Source of the DNA: Delphinapterus leucas
Taxonomy: Eukaryota; Chordata; Mammalia; Artiodactyla; Monodontidae
Length of the DNA stretch: 64,000 bases
NCBI RefSeq assembly: GCF_002288925.2
Contig: NW_022098021.1
Location: forward strand, 7,227-71,226
Reading direction: 5' to 3'
Shown: one piece after another, positions 1 through 12,000 of the stretch
Numbering within the stretch: position 1 is the stretch's first letter
Layout: every line of letters starts with the position of its first letter
Translations under genes and position numbers: made by a program
The notes under the pieces: generated by a model
Databases searched by the model: none
What the model was told of the DNA's origin: nothing
What the model saw: the letters and a program-made list of their open reading frames with translations, nothing else

Positions 1-816
1 CCTGCTGGTTGGAGCCCTCACCTGGAAGCAGGGAGGAGAAGCAAGGGGGACAGAGCCTGGGACCTGACACCCACCTGCCCTGGACTCTCACAAGAAAGGG
101 ACAGGGACATCTTGAACTTCAGCCCAGTTTTGGGAGACACTTTGTTCCAGCAACAAACTTTGCCTTAAAACCCAAGGTGCTTTACAAACCCCTCCCCAGC
201 TGTCACAGAAAATCAGGCTTAATCTCATCACACTTTTCTCAAACCCCAGCTCACGCTGAGACCTCCTCTTAGGTGATGGTGTTTCAGAGCAGCCCCTTTA
301 AAAGATCCCTGGAGTTCAGCTCTCCCAGCCCTGCCTTCAGTTTAAGGGGGAAGTTTCCTTGACAACCTTGACAAACCTGCTCAGTTGCCTTGACAACCAA
401 GCTTTGCAATCTCCCAAACTCTTCTCCTTCAAACATTCCTATTATAGGCTTGATGAGCCTAAAGTGACAGTGCTGTCATCAAGTGCCAGAAACCGATTCC
501 CCCAAGCCCGTAGTTACTGGTTACATGATGCTATTGATGATGAGATCCCAGGAGAGCCAGCTTTGCAATATAACCATTTCTGGACTCGGCACTGGGTCCC
601 TTTCCACGGACAGAGTAGAGTGGCTGTTTCCACGGACCCCGTGGTGGAAGAGCTCACCTAATGCAGCCAGGACTTCATCCCTTCCAGGTGATTCCAGGGT
701 CCTCATTCTCCCCAGACCACCACGGCCCCACGTGCACCACCTACATGGCTACTGTCTTTGCCAGTCCATATGGGACCTTGGTAATCTCCTAAAAGAGTGT
801 TACTTTATACACAGGT
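1..816. other. No gene recognised
   Basis: I see no exon with convincing splice sites and no repeat I can name. Open frames on both strands are short and show no family motif. Confidence 0.5.
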
Positions 817-1253
817 AATGGGTTGAATGCTGGCCCCAAAAGATGTGCCCCCCCCAGAACACGTGAACAGGACCATATCTGGGAAAAGGGTCTTTCTACA
901 TGTAGTTAAGGATCTCGAGGTGAAGTCATCTTGGGTTAGGGTAGCCCTCAATCCAATTGAGAGAGTCCTTATGAGAGACAAAAGAGGAGAAACACAGATA
1001 TAGAGGAGAAACCACGTGAAGACAGAGGTAGAGATGGGAGGGATGCAGCCACAAGCCTGGGAATGCCTGGAGACCCCAGAAGCTGGAAAAGGCAGGAAGA
1101 ACCCTATCCCAGAGCCTTTGGAGAGACTTCCGTCCTGCAACACCTTGATCTCAGATGTCTGGTCTCCAAGACTGGGGGAGGATGAATTCCTGTTGTTCTA
1201 AACCACCCAGCTTGTGGTCATTTTTTATAGAAGCCACAAAACAGTCACACAGA
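817..1253 (+). mobile_element. MLT1-like solitary LTR (ERVL-MaLR)
   Basis: The stretch follows the MLT1 LTR pattern known from placental genomes. It opens near GGGTTGAATG, continues with a GGGTCTTTCTACATG segment and a CTCAATCCAATTGAGAGAG segment, then CACCTTGATCTCAGATGTCTGG, and closes with ACCACCCAGCTTGTGGTCA. It is an old, diverged non-coding LTR; no internal retroviral genes are present beside it. The subfamily is not resolved. Ends are approximate. Confidence 0.75.
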
Positions 1254-1440
1254 CCCTGCTCTGTAGGATCCTGGAAGTGCGGGTCTCATTAAAGGCCGAC
1301 AGAGGCTGAATTGCAGAACCCATAGAGTCAGCATTGGGCCCCAGAAATCCTAAAGCAGTGGCTGGACACCAGAATGTTCAGGGGTCAGTCGGAAGCCAAT
1401 CTCTAAGGGTGCCGGCTGCACACAGCCTCCCCAGGTTTTT

Positions 1441-1662
1441 TCTTTTTCTTTCTTTTTTTTTTTTTTTTGCGGTATGTGGGCCTCTCACTGTTGCAGCCTC
1501 TCCCGTTGCAGAGCACAGGCTCCGGACGCGCAGGCTCAGCGGCCATGGCTCACGGGCCCAACCGCTCCGCAGCAATGTGGGATCCTCCCGGACCGGGTCA
1601 CGAACCCGTGTCCCCTGCATCGGCAGGCAGACTCTCAACCACTGAGCCACCAGGGAAGCCCT
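1441..1662 (-). mobile_element. CHR-type tRNA-derived SINE (cetacean)
   Basis: On the minus strand the element starts GGGCTTCCCTGGTGGCTCAG, carries a tRNA-like B box around GGTTCGTGACC, and ends in an A-rich tail, seen here as the T-rich run at its left edge. A 14-bp direct repeat, CTCCCCAGGTTTTT, flanks it at 1427-1440 and 1663-1676. The perfect target-site duplication marks a fairly recent insertion. This family is typical of Cetacea and is the main evidence for the host lineage. Confidence 0.93.
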
Positions 1663-1676
1663 CTCCCCAGGTTTTT

Positions 1677-2890
1677 ACGCCTGTACATGTTGGGGATAAG
1701 TATTTCGATCCTGATTCAGGACCTCTGATGTCACTGTTCACGTTGCTAATTAAGAACCCACTAGTTACACAGATGAAAACCCTATCAGAACACTTGCCCC
1801 AGTGGTAAACAATTCTGACCAACAGAGGTGGGGAATCATCTCCCATGCAGCCAGAAGCCCCCCGTTGCAAGGAGCATCCTCATTGGAGGGCTGGGGGATG
1901 GTGCCGAGGCGTCTGTGAGTAAACGTGAGCTGAGCCCCAGGCCAGCTGCTGCTGAACTGTTCCCACCCTTCCCAGGTAAAACTTGTGCAAGGACTTGAAA
2001 GCCTAAAGGAAAGGGCTTGGAGTCACACCAGCCACAGCACCCAGGCTGAGTTGGTGCCTGCAGGCCAGCCAGGATGGTCCTGACCCTGGGTGCTCTTCTG
2101 GAAGCTTTCCATTTCCCTGCCTGAGGTACCCCTCCTGTCCCGGCCCCCACTGCTTTTTTTCTTCCTCACCTCTACCAGGGAGAAATTCCAGCGGCAGGTA
2201 TGGGTGACACATCTTCTTCTTTAGCAGGTGGCAGCCCGGCAACTCCTGCAGAAAGTCCAGCAGAGCCCCACTCACACCGGGCCACCCACAGAGCCGTGGG
2301 CCCTATTCCCTCCCACCAGCCCAGCCCCGAGACTGCTGACGGGGCAGAGAATATGGCGTCAGGCACAGCTGCAGGGGCTCTTGCTGCCTGGAGGGGTGTT
2401 TATATTGACCTCAACCCAGGCACACCTGGGGAGGGCTGGCGGGCCGGGTCAGGCTGCCCAGGTCAGCCAATCCTCGCCCCTCAGGGGCTCATAGCTGCAG
2501 AAAACGGGCCTTGTTGCACTGGCCAGGTCCAAGGAACAGGTGTAGGGTCCTCAGGGTCAGGATAGACATGGGGCTGCAGCCCTGCTTGTTTTCTAATCAT
2601 TTTGTCTGGTCCATGAGTGGGAGACAACTTCAAGACCCTCTCCTAATGAAAGGAACCCAGGAGTCAGGGAGAGGAGGAGTGGTGGGTGGAGACAGAGGCC
2701 TGGTGCCCCAGCTGCAGTGGAAGCCTCTGGAAGACCCGGTGGAAGGAGGCCGCACAGAGTGAAGCCCAGGGTCACAGACCTGTCGGAGCTGCTGTTTGTT
2801 AGTTCAGGTCCTGCTCTGAGGTGCTCAGGGTCAGCTCTGAGTGACAGGTGACCTGGGGGTGCTCCGCAATGAGGGCTACGTGCATGGCTC
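1677..2890. other. No gene recognised
   Basis: GC-rich sequence without an identifiable exon or named repeat. Open frames on both strands overlap each other and none carries a known motif. Confidence 0.45.
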
Positions 2891-3088
2891 CTGGGTGCCT
2901 GCCCAGGTGAGCTCCATACCTGGGGAGGGGCCTGACCATGAAGGCCCCGGGGGCTGCTGGGTACCTGAACAGGTGAGCCCCATATCCTGGGTGGGGCCTG
3001 ACCACGAGAGCCCCGTGGGCTGCTGGGTGCCTGCCCAGGTGAGCTCCATATCCTGGGAGGGGCCTGGCCACGAGAGCCCTGTGTGCTG
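2891..3088 (+). repeat. 66-bp minisatellite, three copies
   Basis: Units start at 2891, 2957 and 3023, each opening CTGGGTRCCTG and containing CAGGTGAGCYCCATA and GGGGCCTG. Because 66 is divisible by three, the same frame stays open through all copies on both strands, which explains the repetitive predicted peptides here. I do not regard it as coding. Confidence 0.9.
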
Positions 3089-6049
3089 GGGGGTGGGGCG
3101 TGTGTATGAGCGTCCTCTCTGTGCAGCCAGCACAGAGTTGCTTAGCAACTTCCCTGTGGGCAGCGCTGGGATGAGATGAGAACCGGGAGATGCCACGGGC
3201 CCCCTGAACCCATCCATCCAGAGTGATGAGGTGAGTAGGTGGGTGTTGGCCACTTGGCTGCGTGAGGGAGGCCCCACGGGTACCTCTTGCGTCTTCCACC
3301 TGACACCACGGAGGCCTCCCCAGGACAGAGCAGACAGCCTGCCTGGGGCAGGTGGGAGCTCCTGGTGACCCTGCAGGGGACATGAGAGGGACGGACCAGG
3401 CAGGAGGAGGTGGGAGCCCAGGCAGAGCCATGGGGCTCGGGGCCGAGGGGGCCTTTCTGGGTCTGAGCTGAGAGTGGACGTGCAGGTGGTGAGTGTGATC
3501 CAGGAAAGTTGCCCTGGTGACGTGAGGCTGATCCTGCTTCAGTGACAAGCTTCCAGGTGATCCCGGAACAGGATAGTGAGACGGATCCTGTTAGAAGAAG
3601 GTAAGTGAATCCCCCCAAGAGGAGGCTCTGTGAGCTGGCCCGGGGAGGGGGTGAAGGGAACAGGCGTGGAAGCTGCGGAGAGTGGGCAGTCCCCCTGGGT
3701 GGGCGGCAGGTGCAGACCCCACTCCGTTGTCCCACAGCTGTGCTTCCGGCTGCATTACTTGGGTTCTCCGAGCCTCAGCTTCCTGGTCTGCTCATGGGAT
3801 GATGGTAGCATGGACTGACTAGTAATTTGCTCAGAACAGGGTAGGAAGGGGTCTAGTGGAAATTCCACAGAACACCGTCAGTATGGGAAATGCAGGCCCT
3901 GTTCCCCGCAGGTCTGTCTTCAGGATCGGGAGAGCAAATCCAAGCAGACTTGCAGCAGAGCCTGGGGACGGGCTCCGTTTGGTGGGTCCCCCTGTTTCCT
4001 GAGTCTCGGAAGGAGCAGCTCCAGCGGGAAGTGGCAGGTTCATCCCACACCTGGAAGCATCCAGACCTCAAGGCCCAGCAGCCCCCGAGCCCTGTGTCTG
4101 GGCCCCCGGGAGGCAGGCGGGACAGGCCGGCATCCTCCTCGGCCCTCTTCCTGCCCAGAACATTCGGGGTCCAGGCCCTCATTAGGGAGAAGCAAGGATG
4201 GGGGTGTCCCATGTGGGAACAGGACATGGAGCGGTTTCTGCACGTGGACGTCCACACCGGGAATGTGGGTCGGTGGGACGCGGGCACCGGGAGGGGCAGG
4301 CGGTGGGCCTGAGGAAGCAGGGCAGGGCTGGGGGTCCGAGGGGGTGGGGGTATGAGCTTTGCTTGTGCCGGGCCTCAGACTCCACAGGGCTTCCCTCCCC
4401 TGGTCACTGGGCAGGAGGGGCCGAGCAGCATTGGTGGAGGGACCCCAAGCATCCCCAGGCCCTGCCAGCATCAGCCCTCCAGGCTCTGGGTCGGGGAGCC
4501 TGAGGGGCGCAGGTCCAGCTGTGCCCACAGGGAGGCCTGGAGGGGTCGGGCGAGAAGCACGGGTGTGGTCTCGCCTGTGCGGAAGCTCCCGAGCCAGTGT
4601 CCAGTGGGAGCCCTCACCGCGCACATGGGTTTCAAGTCCACGGCTCAGATCACCTTCTGGCCGCTTGGTTTGTTTTCTAGACAAAAAGTCCTAATATCTC
4701 CTATGTCTCCTGCCTGTGAAAAGGCACGTCTCACCTGGCACCAGGTGCTGCCTCTGGTCCTGCCTGACTGGACACCCAGCAGCCAGTGTCACCGCGTCAC
4801 GACTGTCAGGGATGTCAGGCGTGGGGGGACGAGAGCACACGGTCCAAGCCCACAAGCGGCCGTGCTGTCCACGGAGCCGGTGCTGTGGCTGTAGGCGTTC
4901 CCTCCCCACCCCGCGGGCAGAGACCACCGTCCCCTTACAGACTGTTACCAAGTGAAGTCATGTGGACCCTGCTCGGGCCCCAGCCTGCGAGGCGCTCTGC
5001 CTCAGCGGGGAAGGTTTCCTTTTTCCACGTGGGTTCAAGTAGGCAAAGAACAGAACCAAAGCCGAGACCAACACAGCACAGGCTCTATTCAGTGGCCGAA
5101 GAATGAAGAAGCGGGAACTGAGTTCACAGATCACCTTCTCGCCCTCCTGGAGAGAGTGGTTTAATTTTAAAGAGTAAAGACAAAGGGAGGAGCAGTGAGG
5201 CTAGTGATGGGATGAAGAGACCTTCCGGGAAAGGGGCGGGGCTTTTTCCAAGGGGCTGGGGTACCACCTCCTTTTACCCGTTTCTGGTCCTTCATGTCCA
5301 GCCATGGCCGCCGGTAGGTGGTCACTTAATATGCTGATGTAGTAAATTCAACATGTGATGAGACTCGAGGTCGGTTGGAGGTCACACGCGTTGCCATCCT
5401 GGTCCCAGCTGGTTCCATCTGTTTGTTTGTAGCTTCCTTTCTTACCTCTGGACCCCTTCACTTAAATACTTAGGGGAACTCCTGCTGAAGGTGGGGGTGC
5501 AGGACAGCCCTGTGAAAGGTGGGTGCACGGGTTTGAGCAGGGCCCGGAGCAGCTCTGACAACAACAGGAGGCTGAGACAGGTGGTCAGTCTGACGCCCGC
5601 ACTGGGGCCTGTGGTCGGCATGCGGAGGTGGTCACCCGGGGGCACGTGTCAGGGGAGGTTCTCGGTGTTTACACAGAAGATGTGAACGTGGGCCCAGATG
5701 CAGAGCTGCCTGCAGACGCTGCTACAGAAACCCCTGATTCTTTTCTGAGAAAATTTCTGGGCAGTCATTCAGGCAACAGGGCAAACAGCTTGCTCTGGAG
5801 GCCCTTTTGGGATAGTGGGGACTTAGCAACAGGGGCTCAGCCTGCATAACCCCAGAAGCCCTCCCAGGACAGCCCCAGAACTGCTTCTGGAATGGCAAGG
5901 AGAAGCGGGTCTTCCACCTACAAGACATGGAGGAGAGGGCTGGGGTCTGCAGGGCCACCCTCACCTTCAGGGACTGGCTGAGAGACTAACAGGACCCAAA
6001 ATATGCTTGTGGCTTGTGTCCTCACACGTGATATGGGTCACAGCACACA
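3089..6049. other. Unassigned sequence before the tandem array
   Basis: No exon or gene is supported. The part from about 5020 to 5440 has a mosaic of purine-rich stretches, a GGGGCGGGGCTTTTTCC box at 5232 and a GTCCAGCCATGGCCGCC box near 5298. It could be an unrecognised LTR or an old promoter-like segment, but I cannot place it in a family. Confidence 0.4.
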
Positions 6050-9000
6050 GTAGGCATTACCTCGAGGCAAGTGCTCACGCTGAGTGTCCCATTAGCAACA
6101 CAGCACGGTAGGGTGCTAACTTTCTCCTCGAGGAAGTTGACTTCTGGTACAAGGTCTTCATGGAATTCTAAGCTGAGGGTTTTCTCATGGCAGCTCAGAC
6201 GACGGCCATGACAAAGACTTCCATGTCACACCAGACTAGCCAGAAATGTGGTCCTGAAGTCTGTTTGAGGGCTCTGGAAATGTAGCTCCCCTTAAGGAAC
6301 ATGCAGTGTGTTTCCCATCACTCGGCATATGCAGAGGGCCTCCGAGGGACCAACCTATGGGCCTCGATGTTGCTCAACAGGGCCACAGAGGTCTGGAGGT
6401 ACTCAGTGATCCTGGAGGAAAATGATGCACACCCGAGGGGCCTAGGAGTCCTGAAAAGGGTACTTCCTTTAAAATAAATCAGAACAGTGACTAAGACCTC
6501 ATGGAAACATCTGCATGCCTCCCTTTCTGCATGGATACTCAGGGCCTTTCCTCGAGGCAAGTACTCACGTTGAGTTTCCCTTTAGCTCTAGAGCATGGCA
6601 GGCTGAGCTCCACCCCGGCCATGGAAGCACCCGGTTTACCTAGAGGAAACTCATTTTCTTCCCACAACCATGCCTACAGTGGCTAGAAGACGATCAACAG
6701 CAGTGCATTTCAGGAAGCTTCAAGGCAGCATGCATGGAGCTTTCAAAATGGGAAAGCAAGGCTAGTTCCATAAGGCCCCCATTTCCATGGGGACATGTAG
6801 CATACATCCCTGTGGTTTCTAACAAGTGAAAAGAGACACAGGTTACCCAGCGGTTCCTTCCCTGAATCAACTCCTCGAAGCAGGGTGATCTGCATCTAGG
6901 GAAATGCCTCAACCAAGGTATGCCATAGCTAGGCCTCCAGGCCTGTGGCTCTTCAAAAGCCTGCAGTGTTACACGAATAACTGGGCTTTAATGGCAATCG
7001 GACCGCAAGCCGACTTTCTCCTGGAGGCAGGGTGACTTCAGGCAGGAGGTCCTAGATGTAAGGCGAAGCCGAGTGTTTTCCTCAGTGCAGCTCAGACTAG
7101 GGCAATAAGTGAGACTTCCACGGCATGTTAGACATTCAAGAACGGTGTTCGTGAACCTCTGGGAGTGCTGGGGATTTCAAGCAGTCCCAAGAAGGAGTGC
7201 ACTGTGTTGCCCTATACTCGGCATGCACAGAGTGGCTCCGAAGGGCTACGAACCTGGAAGTTGCTTAGCAGGCCCATGGGGGCCTGGGGGTCCTCACTGT
7301 TCCTGCCGGGAGTATGGTGCCGACGCGAGGCTCCTAGGTGTCCTGAAAAGCGTACTGCCGTCAAGATAATGTAGAGCAGCGGCTTCAGCCTCATGGAAAC
7401 TGCTGCATGCCTCTGCTTCTGCACGGCAATTCAGGGCCTTACATTGAGGCAAGTGCTAACACTGAGTGTACCGTTAGCGAAACATCATGGTAGGACACTG
7501 AATTTCTCCTCGAGAAGAGTGACTTCACATACGAGGTCCTCGAAGAATTATAAGCAGAATGTTTTCCCATGGCAGCTCAGACGATGGCAATGACAAAGAA
7601 TTCCATGGCACGTCGGACTGGCCACAAATGTGGTCCTGAGGCAGTTCGAGGGCTCTGGAAATATAGCTCACCGTAAGGAACGTGCAGTGTGTTGCCCATC
7701 ACGTGGCATACACAGAGGGCCTCCGAGGGACCGACCTATGGGCCTCGATATTACACAGCAGGCCCCCAGGTGTCTGGAGGTACTCAGTGATCCTGGAGGG
7801 AAATAATGCACACTAAGAGGCGTAGGAGTCCTGAAAAGGGGACTTACTTTAAAATACAGCAGAAGAGTGACTAAGACCTCATGGAAACAGCTGCATGCCT
7901 CCATTTCTGTACGGATACTCATGGCCTTTCCTCGAGGCAAGTATTCCTGTTGAGTTACCCTTTAGCTCTAGAGCATGGCAGGCTGAGCTCTATCCCGGCC
8001 ATGGAAGCACCTGGTTTAGATAGAGGAAACTCATTTTCTTCCCACAACCATGCCTACAGTGGCTAGAGGCATGTCAAAAGCAGTGAATTTCAGGTAGATT
8101 GACAGCAGTATGTATGGAGATTTTAAAATGGGAAAGCAAAGTTAGTTCCATCAGGCCCCCATTTCCATGGGCACATGCAGCATACATCCATGTGGTTTCT
8201 AACAAGTAAAAAGAGAAACAGGTTACCCAGTGGTTCCTTCTCTGAATCAACTTATTGAAGCAGGGTGTTCTGCATCTAGCAAACTGCCTCAAACAAGGAA
8301 TGCTGAAGCTAGGCCTTGGGCCTGTGGCTCTTCAAAAGCCTGCAGTGTTACACGAAGAACTGGGCTTTAGTGGCAGTCGGACTGCAAGTCAACTTTCTCC
8401 TGGAGGCAGGGTGACTTCAGGCAGGAGGTCCTAGATGGAATGCAAAGCCGAGGGTTTTTCTCAGTGCAGCTCAGACTAGGGCAATGTGTCAGACTTCCCC
8501 GGCATTTTGGCCATGCTAGAACCTTGTTCGTGAAGCTCTGGGAGTGCTTGGGATTTCAAGCTGTCCCATGATGGAGTGCACTGTGTGGGCCTGTATTCGG
8601 CATACACAGAGTGGCTCCGAAGGGCTACGGGCCTGGAAGTGGCTTAACAGGCCAGTGGGCCCTGGGGGTACTCACTATTCCTGCCGGGAATAGGGTGCCC
8701 ACGTGAGGATCCTAGGTGTCCTGAAAAGCGTACTGCCGTTAAGATAATGCAGAGCAGTGGCTACGGCCTCATTGAAACTGCTGCACACCTCCGCTTCTGC
8801 ACGGCAATTCAGGGCCTTACCTTGAGGTAAGTTCTCTCGGTGAGTGCCTCGTCAGCGACACAGCACGGTAGGATGCTGAATTTCTCCTCGAGTAGAGTGA
8901 CTTCAGGTAGGAGGTCCTCGAAGAACTGTAAGCAGAATGTTTTCCCATGGACAGCTCAGATGATGGTCATGACGAAGACTTCCATGGCACGTCGGACTGG

Positions 9001-12000
9001 CCAGAAATGTGGTCCTGAGGCAGTTCGAGAATTCTGGAAATGTAGCTCTCCTTAAGGAACATACACTGTGTTGCCCATCAGTCGGCATATACAGAGGGCC
9101 TCCGAGGGACCGACCTATGGGCCTCGATGTTGCTCAGCAGTCCCTCAGGGGTCTGGAGGTACTCAGTGATCCTGGAGAGAAATAATGCACACCAGAGGGG
9201 CCTAGGAGTCCTGAAAAGGGTAGTTCCTTTAAAATACAGCAGTACAGCGACTTAGACCTCATGGAAACAGCTGCATGCCTCCCTTTCTGTCCAGATACTC
9301 AGGGCCTTCCCTCGAGGCAAGTACTCAGCTTGAGTTTCCCTTTAGTTCTAGAGCATGGCAGGCTGAGCTCCACCCCAGCCATGGAAGCACCTGGTATAGA
9401 GAGAGGAAAATCATTTTCTTCCCAGAACCAGGCCTACAGTGGCTAGAAGACGATCAACAGCAGTGAATTTCAGGTAGCTTCAAGGCAGCATGAATGGAAC
9501 TTTCAAAATGGGAAAGCAAGGCTAGTTCCATCAGGCCTCCATTTCCATGGACACACGCAGCATACATCCCTGTGGTTTCTAACAAGTCAAAAGAGACGCA
9601 GGTTACCCAGTGATTCCTTCCCTGAATCAACTCCTCGAAGCAGGGTGTTCTGCATCTAGCGAAATGCCTTAAAGAAGGTATGCCCTAGCTAGGCTTCCAG
9701 GCCTGTGGCTCTTCAAAAGCTTGCAGTGTTACACGAACAACTGGGCTTTAGTGGCAGTCAAAATGCAAGTTGAATTTCTCATGGAGGCAGCATGACTTCA
9801 GGCAGGAGGTCCTAGATAGAATACGAAGCCAAGGGTTTTTCTCAGTGCAGCTCAGACTAGGGCAATGAGTCAGACTTCCACGGCATGTTGGACGTGCTAG
9901 AACGGTGTTCTTCAACCTGTGGGAGTGCTGGGGATTTCAAGCTGTCCCGTGAAGGAGGGCAGTGTGTTGCCCTATACTCAGCATACACAGAGTGGCTCCA
10001 AAGGGCTACGGGCCTGGAATTTGCTTAGCAGGCCCAGGGGGTCCTGGGGGTACTCACTGTTCCTGCCAGGAATAGGGCGTCCACGTGAGGCTCCTAGGTG
10101 TCCTGAAAAGCGTACTGCCATTAAGATAACGCAGAGCAGCGGCTATGGCCTAATGGAAACTGCTGCACGCTTCCGCTACTACACGGAAATTCAGGGCCTT
10201 ACCTTGAGGCAAGTTCTCACGCTGAGTGTCCCATTAGCGACACAGCATGGTAGGATGCTGAATTTCTCCTCGAGTAGAGTGACTTCAGGTACGAGGTCCT
10301 AGAAGAATTGTAAGCAGAATATTTTCCCATGGCAGCTCAGAAGACGGCCATGACGAAGACTTCCATGGCACATCGGACTGCCCAGAAATGTGGTCCTGAG
10401 GCAGTTTGAGGGCTCTGGAAATTTAGCTCTCCTTAACGAACATGCAGTGTTTTGCCCATCACTCAGCAAACACAGAGGGCCTCCGAGGGACCGACCTATG
10501 GGCCTCGATGTTGCTCAGCAGGCCCACAGAGCTTTGGAGGTACTCAGTGATCCTGGAGGGAAATGATGCACACCCGAGGGGCCTAGGAGTCCTGAAAATG
10601 GTACTTCCTTTAAAATAGAGCAGAACAGCCACTAAGACTTCATGGAAACAGCTGAATGCTTGCCTTTCTGTACAGATACTCAAGGCCTTTCCTCGAGGCA
10701 AGTACTCACGTTGAGTTTCCCTTTAGCTCTAGAGCAAGGCAGGCTGAGCTCCACCCCGGCCATGGAAGCACCTGATTTAGAGAGAGGAAAATCATTTTCT
10801 TCCCAGAACCATGCCTACAGTGGCTGGAGGCCTGTCAACAGCAGTGAATTTCAGGTAGCTTCAAGGCAGCATGCATGGAGCTTTCAAAATGGGAAAGCAA
10901 GGCTAGCTCCATAAGGCCCCCATTTCCATGGGGACACGCAGCATACATCCCTGTGGTTTCTAACAAGTGAAAAGAGACACAGGTTACCCAGTGGTTCCTT
11001 CCCTGAATCAGCTCCTCGAAGCAGGGTGTTTTGCATCTAGCAAACTGCCTCAACCAAGGTACCCCGTAGCTAGGCCTCGGGCCTGTGGCTCTTCAAAAGC
11101 CTGCAGTGTTACACGAAGAACTGGGCTTCAGTGGCAGTTGGGCTGCAAGCCGACTTTCTCCTGGAGGCAGGGTGACTTCAGGCAGGAGGTCCTAGATGGA
11201 ATGCGAAGCCGAGGGTTTTTCTCAGTGCAGCTCAGACTAGGGCAATGAGTCAGACTTCCCCGGCATTTTGGACGTGCCACAGCGTTGTTCGTGAAACTCT
11301 GGGAGTGCTTGAGATTTCAAGCTGTCCCATGAAGGAGTGCAGTGTGTTGCCCTATATTCGGCATACACAGAGTGGCTCCAAAGTGCTACAGGCCTGGAAG
11401 TTGCTTTGCAGGGCTAGGGGGGCCTGGAGGTACTCACTGTTCCTGTCGGCAATAGGGTGCTGACACGAGGATCTTAGGTGTCCTGAAAAGCGTACTGCCA
11501 TTATGATAATGCGAAGCAGCGGCTACGGCCTCATGGGAACTGCTGCACCCCTCTGATTCTGCCCGGCAATTCAGGGCCTTACCTCGAGGCAAGTGCTCAC
11601 TTTGAGTGTCCCGTGAGCGACACAGCATGGTAGGATGCTGACTTTCTCCTTGAATAGGGTGACTTCAGTTAGTAGTCTTCGAAGAATTCTAAGCAGAATG
11701 TTTTCTCATGGTCGCCTAGACGATGGCCATGACGAAGACTTCCATGGCACGTCGGACCGGCCACAAATGTGGTCCTGAGGCAGTTCGATGGCTCTGGAAA
11801 TGTAGCTCTCCTTAAGGAACGTGCAGTGTGTTGCCCATCACTTGGCATACACAGAAGGCCTCCGAAGGAGCGACCTATGGGCCTCGTTGTTGCTCAGCAG
11901 GCCCACAGGTTTTCTGGAGGTTCTCAGTGATCTTGGAGGGAAAATGATGCACACCCGAGGGGCCTAGGAGTCCTGAAAAGGGTACTTCCTCTAAAATAAA

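Noticed and set aside
2799..3548. 249-codon minus-strand frame with repeated peptide
   Set aside because: The peptide repeat is the 66-bp minisatellite read in a frame that stays open.
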